Shown: piece by piece, positions 1 through 11,341 of the stretch
How positions within the stretch are numbered: the stretch's first letter is position 1
How the letters are laid out: the number at the start of each line of letters is the position of its first letter
Source of the DNA: Miscanthus floridulus
Lineage: Eukaryota > Streptophyta > Magnoliopsida > Poales > Poaceae
DNA length: 64,000 nucleotides
NCBI RefSeq assembly: GCF_019320115.1
Contig: NC_089597.1
Location: forward strand, 124,273,485-124,337,484
Direction: 5' to 3'
Notes under the pieces: model-generated
The model's database searches: none
Told to the model about the DNA's origin: nothing
Seen by the model: the letters and a program-made list of their open reading frames with translations, nothing else
Made by a program: the position numbers and the translations under genes

Positions 1-3000
1 TTCAGCTTCTAGGTCGTCGTGTTTTTTAGCTTGGCCTAGAGGGAGCCGACCTTCTACTGCGTGTCGTCGTGCTCTTAGCAAGCCTGGTCACGCTCTCGGA
101 AGGCCTGGTCGTGCTCCTCGCGAGCCATGCCATGCTCTGAGCGGAGCCTCTCTATGGTTTGGAGCAGCTCATCCTGCTCCTTGCATAGCTGGGCAACCAC
201 CATGGCATCTAGGCTCGCCCTCTTCTCTAGAGCCACGAGCTTCTCCTCGACCCCCAGCTTCAGCTCCCTTTCCTTCTCAACCTCGTCCAGAAGGTCAAGG
301 ATCTACTGGTGGGTCTCAGCATCCTTCTAGAGCAGCTCATCCTGCTCCTTCCTGACCTTGGTGGCCTCCTTGTCATCCCTCTATGACCACATCGATAAGG
401 CCTCGAATGCCTTCTCGGCCTCATCAGCGTCTCGACGAGCCTCGGCCACCCATGACTGAAGACTGTCTACCTCCTCGGCAAGGGGAGTCAGCTTGGCCAC
501 CCTCTGCTAGGCAGCAACAAGTTGAGCAGTCACCTCCCCATGTAGCCACGCCTCCTCGACGAGGTGGTCCCAGGTCTCCTTCTATTGACGAAGAAACCGA
601 GACTTCCCCCGGTTGCGAGCTATGAGGGGCTACAAGGAATTGATGGTCAGAATACAAAAACTATATAGAGAAAGAAAAGGGCAAGAAGCAGGATTAGGTA
701 GATACCCGGCTAGAGGGAATGACAACATCACGCAAGGCACCCCTGGTGTGGTCCAAGGCTTCTAGCATGGACACGATCCCCATGTGAGGCTCTCCCTCTC
801 CATGCTCTCGGCGGCGGCGTCAAGGGTGAAGAGCATCAACATCGGATCCTACAGATTTGTCCACCAGAGCAGGGCCTCACCCCACTTGGGCAACTCGCTA
901 CCTATTGATGTCAGGGCCAGGGATGACTCCCTGCCGGTCCCAAGCGCCACCAACCCCTCTTGCCGTGATGTCCCCGCCGAGGGACCCCCTCTGGCGATAG
1001 AAGGGGTTCGCGGTGCGGACGCTGACCTCTCTGCCACCACCATGACTCCCGGGCACCCCTCGGCTGTGTCCACCTCCATCTGGCCCATGCTAGGCACCAT
1101 CGCTTGGGCCGCCGACGGCGCGGGTCACGCTAGTGCCTCAGGCACCGCTGCCATTGTGCCTGGTTGTGACCCGTTTGTCACAGCCGCTACCTCCTCCACC
1201 TGCATTGGTAGGGTTATGACCGGCTGCATCGTGCCCGCCATGGTTAGCACCACAAGCGCGGTCGGTAGCACCGTATGCCCCATCGTCAGTAGCGGTATCG
1301 TGGCCATCGCCGGCTGCTCCATGACCTCCGAAGGTGCCCTTTGAGCCCCCGCATCCGCCCATCCCATCGAGGGCATGGGTGCCACCATGGGCAGCGTCCG
1401 ATTGGCCGACGATGTGGTCACACTGGTGCCACTCCCGCCCAAAATGGGTGTGACACCAATTGATGGTTGCTGCCTCAATTGGAGGGCAACGCTCTTTTTC
1501 GGCGCCAGCGCTAAAGGATTGCGCTGCCTACCAACGCTGTAAGGGACGAAAAGCATAAGTCACGACAAAATCCAACTAAAACAGGAAAATAGAGGAACTA
1601 ACAACTCACCTCGGCACCATCGGGCGGCAGATGCGTTTAGGGGGGCGAACCCCCTGACCTTTGCTCTGCCTCGTCGAAATGAGGCTGTTTTGAGCCCACC
1701 CCCTGCTCCTGGGCAGAGGGGCTCGCTCCCCTTGGCTCTTGGGGCACGACGGTGGAGCCACCCACCTCCGCTGGCACCTCGGGCGCAGCGGCAGAGCCGT
1801 CCGCCTCTGTTGGCTACTAGGGCAGGTCGATGGTATGGCCCACCTTCGCTGGCTCCCCAGATGTACCCTCCCCTCCATGGAATGGGAAGGGTCCCGATGC
1901 CTACAAGGACGAACCGATACCTGTCAGCGCATCCTTGTTCTCCAGGTCATCCCACTCAATGTCGTCGGCTACCTCATCATCGATGTCATCAACATCATCA
2001 TCACTATCAGTGTCCTCCCCTCATTCCTGCACCTACAGCTTCCGTTGTTTCTTCCTTTTCCTATCCTCCTTCGCCTTCCTCAGCGCTCACCCTCAGCGTG
2101 ATTCGCCGTCCTCATGGCCGAATCCCTCGGCAACGGCGTTGGGTGATCCATGAGGATGAGATCCCTTGGGGCTCCGCCCCTCTCAAAGTTAGTATCAAGG
2201 GGTCGAGAAATCAATTGAAGAGAAGGCAAGAGAGGGGGAAACTTATGAAGACAACGTGGCCTGGTTCCGACTGCATCGGAGGATGTCCCGGCACTGGGAA
2301 GACAAAATCGAGGGGGGCACCCGCATCATCCCGCGAGGTCTCCATTACCTCCTTGATGCGTTGCGTGATCTCGGAGTTGGGAAGCACCCCCTCGGCGAGC
2401 GCTGTTTTGTCGAACGACGCCAAGGGCACCATCGCGTATATAGGAGCGCACGCATCATCAATAGTGCCACCCTCCTTGCATGGTAGGCCCCGATGATGCC
2501 CGACCCCTTCAGGCCATTCTCCTTCAGGATGTGGATGGCGATGATATGGTCCCGGATCTTCTTCTTGTCCTTCTCCGGGACGCCCCACTTCCTCCATGAC
2601 TCCGGGGCCTCTTCGATCAGGCGCCCAGTGAACTCTGGTAGAGGGGTAGCGGTGTTGTTCTTGAGGTTGAACCACTACGAGTGCCACCCCCTGTTGGACA
2701 TCGAGAGCCGCATGGGCAGGTACTCGCCAACCCGATTGTTCTGGAGCTAGATGCCGGTGCACCCCATCGACATATGCAGCTCCTGCCTGCCGCTCTTCTC
2801 CCTCTTCTTCTAGAGTGTGACAGCGAAGAAGTACCTCCACAGATTGAAGTGGGGGCTGATCTCCAGGAACCCCTCGCACATGGCGACGAATGCCACCATG
2901 TGCAGGATCCCGTTGGGGTTGAGATGCTATAGCTCGATCTTGTAATAGTGCAGCAGTCCTTAAAGAAATTTGTGGGCAGGGGTCACGAACCCACGCTCAT

Positions 3001-3163
3001 GGAAGTGGGCGAACGACACCACATAGCCATCAGGTGGCGATGGTAGATCCTCCTCATCAGGCAGCAGCCACTCCTCGGCCAAGGTCCACACATGGAGAAG
3101 ACCATGGTGGACGAGGCCTTCCATGCGCTGGAAGGTGATGTCGGAGCGGCACCACAGATCCAT
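1..3163 (-). pseudogene. Antisense ORF of a Tat gypsy element (gypsy-type transposon domain plus coiled coil)
   Basis: Read on the minus strand from the ATG at 3163, this encodes the plant domain called putative gypsy type transposon (Transposase_28). Visible signatures are DEEDLPSPPDGYVVSFAHFH near residue 40, then after a frameshift near 2955 ISPHFNLWRYFFAVTL, EAPESWRKWGVPEKDKKKI and GSGIIGAYHARRV. The last part (about 630 to 1) is rich in Glu, Lys, Arg and Leu with heptad spacing and should form a coiled coil. The middle (about 1700-900) is Pro/Ala/Thr rich. It is broken by a frameshift and by TAG stops, for example at 2810-2812, 2747-2749 and 2675-2677, each where CAG (Gln) would be expected. 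The function of this accessory protein is not established. The product would continue beyond base 1. Confidence 0.7.
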
Positions 3164-3299
3164 TAGAGGTAGGGGCAGACAGATGCGGGCTCGACGACGA
3201 CGGGGATGCGAAGGCAGGAAACCTAAGCGATTGGCGGCGGTGGTCGTGGCTGCGGAGGCAAGGATGCAAGGTATGGAACCCGGGGGGTGAACCCTTTGG

Positions 3300-3306
3300 T
3301 TTTATA
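3300..3306 (-). promoter_or_regulatory. TATA box for the antisense ORF
   Basis: The minus strand reads CCCCTATAAAACC here, about 137 bp upstream of the ATG at 3163, with a C-rich leader between. The spacing fits an ordinary plant TATA promoter driving the antisense ORF separately from the LTR promoter. This is a motif-level inference. Confidence 0.45.
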
Positions 3307-4233
3307 GGGGCGACGGGTGCGAGGAAACCAACCGCTCGCCTAGATCTCCGCGCCTGCCACGATCTACCACCATGTCTCACCGCGGGACACACGCATGCAA
3401 TCTCTGTCTGTTTCCTCATAAAACTCACTGGATGTTTCGCCTTGCTGGATAGGCCATGACCCGTCACAGGTAAGGGATATGGAGCTAAAAACTCTACTGC
3501 GGCCCGTCTAGACCCAGGAGTTTGAAGGTTGGCCCACCGATAGGATCGACAACTGCTTCGGGTGACTTTTGAAGTGAGGGGTGGAAAGGGATGGGCAGCG
3601 GCTTGTACCTGGGCATACGAGCATCGCAGGCATCTCGGCCAACGTTTGAGTCTCGGCCGGATACGATCCATGGTTTTTTCCTCAAAAGAAAGGCAGAGGG
3701 CCCTCGGGATCGGTCGAACAGACCCAAGAACTATAAGGATTGACCACTGAGGGTCTGGAGTCGGTCACCAGTTGACCCAAGCCGGATCCCCACAAATGGG
3801 ATGCCGGGGCCCCACTCGGACTAGCCACCTAACAACTCACCGAGCACCGTGGCTCGTCCATAGAGGAAAATCATGGCACGGGTCAACCCCTCCGGTTGCG
3901 GAAACGATGGACGGGGTGACGATCACAAAGACGAGCCAACCCTCGATCGGACACCCGCTACGCGCAGGGGCTCAAGGAAAGTTGGGCTCGCAAGGACACC
4001 GAACGCACGGTCATAGAACGACAGACCCCCAAAGGGGTCGAAATCAGGGAAGGACCTTTTCCAACCCACCAAACCTCACGGCTATACCCCCGAGGGGTCC
4101 GATCTCGACGAAAGGCAATCACCGTCCCCAGGTCACGCTATGGGCGACAAAAGAAGGTCAAGGCCATCAGAGTCCACCCGCTCGGGAAAAACTCCGAAGG
4201 AGTTTTCTACTCCTCCGCAGGATCGGGGGCTAC
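3307..4233. other. Non-coding gypsy stretch between antisense ORF and 3' LTR, ending in polypurine-like tract
   Basis: No convincing ORF on either strand. It would hold the upstream region of the antisense ORF promoter. It ends with a G-rich run (gatcgggggctac, 4221-4233) that is the likely polypurine tract priming plus-strand synthesis next to the LTR. Confidence 0.45.
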
Positions 4234-4364
4234 TATTGGGGACCAATACTAGGGTACCCAAAGAGAAAGAGCTAATGACCATCAACATTGACTCATACGA
4301 GCAATCAAGAGGGCGACTACAGCTCCAACCGACCCTCGACGCGCAAGCTCCACTTCGCCTGGCC

Positions 4365-4860
4365 TCTGGGAGAGGGCACCGCCCCTCTCGACCTTTGGGT
4401 CTGCGCTCTGCCTCGCCCGACCCTTGGGTCTGCGCTCCGCCTTGCCCGACCCTTGGTTTGTGCTCTGCCTCGTCCGACCCTTGGGTTTGCGCTTTGCCTC
4501 GCCCAGCCTCTGGGGAGGACTCCACCTCGCCCGACCCTTGGGTCTGTGCTCCACCAAACCCAACCCTTGGGTCTGCGCTCCGCCTCGCCCGACCCTTGGG
4601 TTTGCGCTTTGCCTCACCCGACCTCTAAGGGAGGACTCCGCCTCGATAGACCACAAAGCCGTGGGCTTCGCCTCGCCCGACACTTGGGTCTACGCTCCAC
4701 CTCGCCCGACGCTTGGGATTGCGCTCCACCTCGCTTGACCTCGAGGCCGCGGCCTTCGCCTCACCCGACCCTCGGGTTTGCGCTCCGCCTCGCCTAGCCT
4801 CTGGGGGAGGACTCCGCCTCGCCCGACCCCAAGGCCGCGGGCTCCGCCTCGCCCGACGGA
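4365..4860. repeat. Tandem repeat inside the LTR, about 29-bp unit
   Basis: About fifteen imperfect copies of a unit close to CGCCTCGCCCGACCCTTGGG plus TCTGCGCTC. The phase changes where the variant CTCTGGGGGAGGACTC is inserted. The array creates long overlapping ORFs in several frames that are artefacts of the repeat, not genes. Confidence 0.85.
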
Positions 4861-5292
4861 GACCCATACCACCGCCAACCACTCCAGGTCCAAGCGTATG
4901 GGCCTGAGTCAAAGCTCTAACACCAGGGAAGAGATCGACACACCCGATGTAACCTGTGGCTTTGACGAGCCATACCGAAGGATTCACATCAAGAACAGCA
5001 TCGGGCGTACCGGTACTGTTCTGCCTAACCCCGTACGAACACTGACGGACGCGTTAGTTCACCACGACGTTTGCCAGGACGGAGTGGAGCTCCATGACCG
5101 GCATATGACGCCTGCGCATGGCGCTTGTGATGGATAGGACCACGACGCGAAGCCATCCCTGTTGATATCTACAGGGTCGGCAGGACCCGTATGAAGGAGA
5201 AGAAGGACCCAGCGATCCTATAGGCCTTCGTCTCTCTCTCTCTCTCTCTTGTTCTTCTTTCTCCTCTGCTGTAACTCATGCTTTCCCTTGGC

Positions 5293-5300
5293 CTATAAAA
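5293..5300 (+). promoter_or_regulatory. LTR TATA box
   Basis: CTATAAAA followed by GAGAAAGCAGG, 340 bp before the LTR end. This is the expected place for the U3/R promoter of the gypsy element. Confidence 0.5.
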
Positions 5301-5634
5301 GAGAAAGCAGGGCATCCCATAAGGGACATCGCAACACATCAGATCGATTCGAGCCAGATCCGAACAAACCCATCGAACCCCGAACACACGGTTGAGCAGC
5401 AACCGAGCTCACTCAGCACCCGTTTACTCCTTTCACCAGAGACTTAGGACATGTCCCTCTCTCGTCCGTTTGAAACCCCTACTATGAACTTTCAGTGCTA
5501 GTAACACGAGCGGCAGTAACGAACTGGACGTAAGGACATTCTGCCTGAACCAGTATAAACCTCGTGTCTGCTAAGCACAGCCAGACGCGCAATATTAGAA
5601 ATTTACTCATTGATGACAACTCAAAACACCGACA

Positions 5635-5842
5635 CTTACTACAACAAATGTGGTAGGGTGAGCGTGTTCATATGTGTAGGGTGATTGTACGTGTATGAGC
5701 GTCTATGACTATAGTGGGTCTTGTAAATAAAAAAATAAAAAGAAAGTGGGAATAACAACATTTGGTCTACCTCAATCATGCTGATCAAATTGGCAGTTGG
5801 AAAGGACGAGGAAGCCACGGGCCAGTGCGATATCGACTATTG
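5635..5842. repeat. Possible SINE/LINE 3' tail and unassigned junction sequence
   Basis: Bases 5645-5745 contain short GT-rich phrases (GTGTAGGGTG, GTGTATGAGCG) and end in an A-rich tail (aaataaaaaaataaaaag). This resembles the 3' end of grass SINE or LINE copies. The next 100 bp up to 5842 match neither CACTA copy and have no recognisable content. Family assignment is weak. Confidence 0.25.
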
Positions 5843-8800
5843 GCCATATCGATGACCATCAATATCCAGTGATTGCTGCATATGTTTTTATACACAAATA
5901 TGATCGACATTAACTAGAGTCAACATAAATATATATGGGAGATAGCTTAGCTAGTAAGCAAATAATTGAACAAATATCCATATGATCGACATCAATTATT
6001 TAACACTCACTTGAAGTTGTAGGGAAAGAGTATGTACTTGTTTTGTTGGTTCACTAAGAACCTCATGAGATTTTTCTCGAGTTCAGCTTTCCATTGAGGC
6101 GGGAGATTAGGGTGTTTGAATACGACATATGGATCAACGAAACCAACATCATTATCCTTTCTCTTTCTGAGTTCTGTCATCTCATATCTGCATATATAAA
6201 AATATAGTGTGAGGATATATAATTTATATATACATGTAGCTTTATATATATACACTTTAATAGTAGAAAATAATCACACTTACAGACAATAGCAGCTAAT
6301 GAGACTTTTGTCGAGAGAGTCCAGGTGGCATAGTTGGTGTAATTCTGAAAACTCAACATATATAATGTCATCGCCACGGAAGTAATGTTGGTTTCTAACT
6401 CTAACAGAAACAAAGGTCTTTCCCCATTCACACGCCGTCATGTACCACTTGTTTAGCAGGTACATTTGCGTACCCAGTTCACCTAAGGCCTCAGGGTTGT
6501 ATAGACTCTTTCCATGTTCAAATTTCTTCCAAGGATCCACTTTCGGAGTAGATGGTCCTTCAGCGAGCACTTGGGCAAGGTCCAAACCGGTATCCTCATA
6601 AAACTAAGCCAGGTCCTCAAAATCGACGTCTAGTACGTCTAAGTTTGAACCATATTCATTACGAATGACAAGAGGGGGACTGATTGTTGCGATTGTTGTC
6701 CGAGTTGTGCAACAACTTTCCCTACTCTAGTCTTTTTCTGCTTCGCCTCAAATGACTTGGTGAGAGAGTAGTTCGTAGTCTGATTTTGGTAGGGTCTTTT
6801 GAGGTTCTCACTTTTTCTCGTCCACCTTCTTTCTTAGAAGATCTGGAGGTAGGTAGAAGTATGGTTTCTCTGGGTTCTCCCTTGCTTCTCGTTGCTTTCT
6901 TACTTTTTCAAAGAAACTGCTCACATCTTTTTGTACTGCAGCATTTAATTCCTTTTTACTTTTCTCGTAAGCTAGTTTTTAGGGAATAACTGGATTAGAG
7001 GAGGCTTTCTTCTTTGTCGGCTGGTGAGCCAACGGCTTTGTTTGCGGGGCGGACCTCTTATGAGCTGGCTGCTTCTTGGTCATGAAGAGAGGCGGGGCAG
7101 CCGTTGGAGACCTCCTTGGAGGCGTTGGAGACCTCCTTGGAGGTGGCGGCGGTGGCGGCGTTGCATAATCATTGCCCGGAGCACTATGATGATCTGGAGA
7201 TTGAATAATTGGACTTAGGTTGGTGGAGGCCCTGCTGTGTGAGTACAAAAAAGAATAATTAGGTATAAGAAATATTGTTATTATTAATCATGCATGTCAA
7301 TAGAAAATTAGTGAAAAATTATTTCGTTCATTTTTGTCCGCACCTATTGTCTGGCAGTTGAGGAAGCGGCGGTGGACTAGAGACCCCGGGAATAATGATG
7401 TAGCACTTGCGCCATAGTATGAATGTCTTCTCTGCTTCTCCTAGAGTCTTCTCCCCATCACCTCCTAGAATGTCAAGAACCAGATTACTAAAACCTTTGT
7501 TAACTCTATCCACTGAGACGCTAACATATCCAGGTGGTATTATTGCCCCATGGATTCTTGGTGTCTTGGTAGGATCTGGAGGAGAAAAAACATCGAGAGC
7601 CACCATGATTGTGGCATTCTCTTTTGGAATATGTAGCTCATATGATGTAAACGGTGCAGTGATGTCATCCACGGGGAAACGTAGCATTGCGTCAACTTGA
7701 TTTGGCAACTCCGTGGAAGCGCAGCTGCTTTTCAACTGATCAGGGGGGGCTAATATTAATGTTGATTCCTAGATCTAATGCCTGCCTGTGGGCACTCATT
7801 GCTATTTGCACTTGCTTTATGATTTCGTCCTGCATTCTAGCTTGCATGTCTTTTTTGCGCTCCTGTGCTTGAAGCAATGCCTCCCGTGACTCACGAACAT
7901 ATTCCTCCAACCTGCTGATCCGCGCTGTATCCTCATCCTTCCTTCTCTGTCGGCTTTTGTAGGTATCTCTATCGTTAGGGAAACCATGCTCCCAAGAAAT
8001 GTTCCATCCTAAACCTCTCGTTCGGCCACTGTGTTCAGCAGTCCCGATGGCATACATCAGTTCATCCTTCTCTCTATTGGGCCTGAACGCACCAATAGCT
8101 TTAGCTTGTAGAGCATAAGAAAATCTTTGTGTTGCTCTTTCGAGTTTTGGGCCATGAACCAGCTTCTCGGTCTCTAGGTCCAGTCTCCCCCCATGAGCGA
8201 AAAACTAATTCTTCGCGCGTTTGGGCCAATTGATTGATTCTGATGTGATACCCTTGGCAAGAATGTCTGCTTCCATTTTTTCCCACTTGGGAATGGCAGT
8301 CGCGTAGCCACCTGATCCCATGCCATGGTGGTATACCTTCTATCGGGCATTCTCTTGGTTCCTTCTCACCCGTTCCTCACCCTCTTCCGATGTCTTGTAC
8401 TGTACAAAATCATTCCAGTAGGGCCTCAACTTCGCGAGCGGGCCACTAGTATTGAAATTGGGCGTTAGGTTCTTCTTGACATATTTCGTGTATAGGGATT
8501 TCTTCCAACTCTGAAATTGTGTGGCCATCTTCTTCATAGCCCACTTTCGAACTAGTTCCTTCAATTCATCACCGTTGATAGCATCATAATCATTCGCTTG
8601 CAACGTGAAATGTTGAAGGATATCATCCCAAATTAAATTCTTATCAAGATCAGAGACAAAACTAACATGAGGCTCGTTGATCTTTTGCTTCCATTCATGG
8701 GCACTGATCGGAAGTCTGTCCCTTACAAGGCACCCACAGTGTTGCACGAATTTCCTTACATGTGGACCAAGTGGTTCGCCTGTCTCGATATTGAATTCCG

Positions 8801-9145
8801 ATATTATGTAGCACCCCTCTAATGGCTTTTTCGGGCCTCGAATATTTTTGCTTTTCGCCGTTGTGGTCGTCGATCCAGAGGGCTACGTATAAAAAAGAAT
8901 AAATAAATATCATGTGTACACATAATAGATGATAGATATTCAAATATATATATATAATATTCAAATATATATATAAATATATATACCTCGCCAGTATTTT
9001 TTTGCACAATATTTTCTTGGTTATCTTCAAGAGCCAGGTATTGACTCCCGTCATCTACATCCTGCTGGTCACCATCGGCAAATTGAGTGTCGGTGTTGAT
9101 AATATCCATCATTTCTTCATCCATGTTGTCTCTTAGGGCAGCCAT
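5843..9145 (-). pseudogene. CACTA-1 second gene: TNPA-like / DUF8039 / Ulp1 protease fusion, truncated
   Basis: ATG at 9143-9145 (MAALRDNMDEEMMDIINTDT). Exon 1 ends in a GT donor near 8990 and exon 2 starts after TAG at about 8886. Exon 2 carries a plant En/Spm (Ptta) transposase-like region (KTSEEGEERVRRNQENAR, then YHHGMGSGGYATAI), an Arg/Glu coiled coil (about 8000-7780) and a DUF8039-like segment (IHGAIIPPGYVSVSVDRV, FILWRKCYIIIPG). A Pro-rich Ser/Lys linker follows (7250-7000). The last part is an Ulp1-type cysteine protease start (GTQMYLLNKWYM, HWILMVID near 5850). It stops there: the His of the catalytic set is kept, but the Asp, Gln and Cys exons are missing. In-frame stops include a TAG in AKN*FFAHGG where CACTA-2 has Trp. 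Broken by truncation and stops. Confidence 0.75.
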
Positions 9146-9249
9146 CTAGCTTTTACACCACTAGATATATCTATAAAAAATAAAAACTATATCTATCAAA
9201 TATCCATCAAATTCTAGCTCAAAAACATGTTTAAATATATTCTTGGCCA

Positions 9250-9473
9250 CTAGATATTCTTGCTTACGTGATCATCTCGGCGAGCATTTCTTCACCGGAC
9301 GGCACCGTACTTGGCCACGAAAGAGCTCCGATTCTACAAGGAAGGGAACACGGTCTTCCACGACCATTGCTGCTCTCCCTCGTAGAATCAAAGCTCCTCC
9401 TTAACGTTTGTTACCACTCGGCAGAGAACATGCTAGCCGAGATGAACACGGTCTGCAAGTTCAACTAGTACGG
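9250..9473. repeat. 229-bp cassette, copy 1 (left end degenerate)
   Basis: Closely matches the units at 9722-9950, 47613-47836 and 48080-48308. The right end TCAACTAGTACGG (9461-9473) is intact. The left inverted end is not recognisable. A plus-strand 66-codon frame (9268-9468, IISASISSPDGTVLGHERA) is open. See the finding on this cassette. Confidence 0.75.
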
Positions 9474-9721
9474 ATTTTCTACAATTTTCTAACTATTTTC
9501 TAAGTTTTTCATTTCATGGAAAAATTAATTCTAAAAAATAAAAGGCATGATTTCTAAGTATTTCATTTCATGGAAAAAAAACAATTCTAAGTGACCTGCT
9601 CGACATCGGCGAGCTCGCGGGCGTTTCATGGAAAAATTAATTCTAAGTGACCTGCTCGACAAAATTGAGAAAAAACACACGCTCTCATGACCACACACAT
9701 CTTCTAAGATCACGTAAGCTT
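9474..9721. repeat. Short AT-rich direct repeats between the two cassettes
   Basis: Contains repeats of TTTCATTTCATGGAAAAA and of TTCTAAGTGACCTGCTCGAC. No coding sense. It is the 3' neighbour of the cassette in copy 1. Its first part (TTTTCTAACTATTTTCTAAG) also follows the cassette in CACTA-2 (48311 onward), so this flank may travel with it. Confidence 0.5.
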
Positions 9722-9950
9722 CCGTACTAGTTGACCTTGCTTACGTGATCATCTCGGCGGGAATTTCTCCACCGGACGGCACCATACTTGGTCACGGAAG
9801 AGCTCTGATTCTACGAGGAAGGGAACACGGTCTTCCACGACCATTGCCGCTCTCCCTCATAGAATCAAAGCTCCTCCTTGACGTCTGTTACCGCTTGGCG
9901 GAGAACATGCTAGCCGAGATGAACATGGTCCACAAGTTCAACTAGTACGG
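9722..9950. repeat. 229-bp cassette, copy 2, with perfect 13-bp inverted ends
   Basis: Bounded by CCGTACTAGTTGA (9722-9734) and its exact reverse complement TCAACTAGTACGG (9938-9950). It has an open 66-codon plus-strand frame (9745-9945) very similar to copies 1 and 4. No clear target-site duplication is seen. Confidence 0.8.
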
Positions 9951-9978
9951 ATTTTCTACAATTTTATAACTAGTCCGT

Positions 9979-10200
9979 GCCAAGGAGGCGGAGGTATGCC
10001 CGCCCGAGTACGAGAACTACATGCCCTGCTGCTACAACATCATGGACACCGTCGAACGTCTCGGATCTAGGGGCCTGCGTCGTCATAAGCTACCGCGCAA
10101 AAAGGAGGAAACGACGAGACACCGGGCCACGCCCGTGCTCCACTGAGCTCGATGGCTCAGCGCAAAAATCGCATTACAAGATTGCCGGCACGAGGGCTCG
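9979..10200 (+). pseudogene. Captured fragment of a plant PMT-type putative methyltransferase (QUA2/TSD2-like, DUF248)
   Basis: Bases 9979-10045 read AKEAEVCPPEYENYMPCCYN in one frame. Bases 10055-10094 read NVSDLGACVVISY in another, separated by a frameshift. The CP.EYENY.PC and DLG..VVISY blocks, in this order and spacing, are typical of the N-terminal part of Golgi PMT-type methyltransferases (Methyltransf_29) involved in pectin. Later residues (KIAG) may continue the match. The piece is short, frameshifted and opposite in direction to the CACTA genes, so it is a non-functional gene capture in the leader region. The family call is by recognition only. Confidence 0.5.
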
Positions 10201-11332
10201 GCACACGCATCCATCCGATTACAAAAGGTTTGAGCAATTAATCCATCATAAACGGATTATATATGGTGGCGGCGGTGGCTCACATCCAAGGTGTCAAACA
10301 CGAGGTCCAGCTCCTGCAGCCAAAAAACATGTTAGAGACTTAGACTTTACTAAAAAACAGTAATAATCTGTTTCATTACAGGACTGGGAAGCTATCACTA
10401 TTCCTACAATTAGAAAGAATATTCCAGTCACGGATCACATGCCGATGGTAAATATGGCTGCAGGAAAGCCCATCCATTCGAGCTTTGCCTCTTAAGAGCA
10501 GTAAGTATGGTTAGGTGAAATCAAATATTGCCATGCAAAAGTAGCAGACTAGCTAAATTGTTACCCTCAACCTCAAGTGGCATGGGTGATTGACCGGTAA
10601 TAACAGTGGTACACGTCTTTGCCATTTTATTTGATCATCGACATGCACATGCAAATACATATTACATAGGGCCAGACACAAGCATAAATATCAGTATGAA
10701 TTCATGGCCTCAGTCGCCCACATTCTAGCACCAAGGAGCCTAACATATAAACAGAAGTATGCACCAATTGCAAAGGCTACTAGCTAGCACCAAATCGAAG
10801 CGATACATTCATTGAGCAATGGCACTGAACGAGTTGGCCATACAGCATCAAGAGAGTGCAGAGGAAGAGGGAGACCAGGCCAAACCTGGAGAAGACGTGC
10901 CGTAATAGAGATGATGTGGCCTGCTGCGGATCTTGGAGAAGACTGCGTCTCGCGGATCTAACACAAGAACAAGGGCTTCAAAGTTCAAACATAGCCCAGA
11001 GATGAGGATGAAGAAGGGGATGAATTGGAGGAGATAGACACCTCGAAGAACCTTGAACCGCTTGGGGGCGAGGTGGGCCGAGGACGAGGACGACGCGAGG
11101 CGTGCGCTGGCCAGCCGAAGAAGAAGAGCGTGTGCACGTGGGGCCGGTGACAGCGTGCGCGCGTGACAAGGCGAGGCTAGGGTGGTCGCTTGGGGGTGGC
11201 GACACTGCTGGATCGGATCGATCTGGTGGAGAAGATGAGGTGACGGAGAAGAAGGCTTGGCGGCTACTGGATCTGGTTAGAGAAGAAGGCAGCAGACACA
11301 GAGAGGAAGAGAACTAAGGGAGAAGGGCGTGG
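10201..11332. other. CACTA-1 leader region upstream of the second gene
   Basis: Lies between the internal promoter (TATA at 11333) and the ATG at 9145, so on the minus strand it would be 5' UTR or leader intron. Bases 10379-10500 have an exon-like look on the plus strand (an AG before GACTGGGAAGC, then an open reading DWEAITIPTIRKNIP), but I do not recognise it. Bases 10978-11330 are GC-rich, like the matching stretch beside the internal promoter of CACTA-2. Nothing else is identifiable. Confidence 0.4.
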
Positions 11333-11340
11333 TTTATAAA
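11333..11340 (-). promoter_or_regulatory. Internal TATA box of CACTA-1, drives the second gene
   Basis: The minus strand reads CCCCCTTTATAAACCACGCC, placed directly downstream of the palindrome array. Both the right end (30236) and CACTA-2 (42623, 49074) have a TATA box in the same place relative to their arrays, which makes promoter function likely. Confidence 0.55.
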
Positions 11341-11341
11341 G

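Larger units (their letters stand above)
1..5634 (+). mobile_element. Tat-type Ty3/gypsy retrotransposon, 3' part (antisense ORF plus 3' LTR)
   Basis: Only the 3' end of the element lies in the window. In plus orientation it shows a long region whose coding potential is on the opposite strand (1-3163), a non-coding stretch, a G-rich tract just before 4234, and an LTR with a TATA box. Tat-lineage elements (Grande, RIRE2, Retand, Cinful) are known to carry an extra, often antisense, ORF between integrase and the 3' LTR, and the order here fits. The gag-pol part would lie upstream of base 1. The LTR start reads TATTGGGGACC, where a TG start is expected. No target duplication can be tested because the left end is absent. 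Confidence 0.75.
4234..5634 (+). repeat. 3' LTR of the Tat-type gypsy element
   Basis: The LTR starts at TATTGGGGACC, just after the polypurine-like tract, and ends around ACACCGACA. The initial TG looks mutated to TA, so the left boundary rests on context. Inside are a tandem array of about 29-bp units (4365-4860), a CT microsatellite (about 5229-5250) and a TATA box at 5293-5300. The partner 5' LTR is outside the window, so the exact ends could not be checked by LTR-LTR comparison. Confidence 0.55.

Noticed and set aside
784..1556. Plus-strand ORF of 186 codons and minus-strand ORF of 143 codons
   Set aside because: Low-complexity Ala/Pro/Thr/Gly sequence within the decayed antisense gypsy ORF; no independent family signature.
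4133..4987. Several overlapping ORFs of 100-170 codons on both strands
   Set aside because: They are produced by the 29-bp tandem repeat; the same peptide recurs in all frames and no domain is present.
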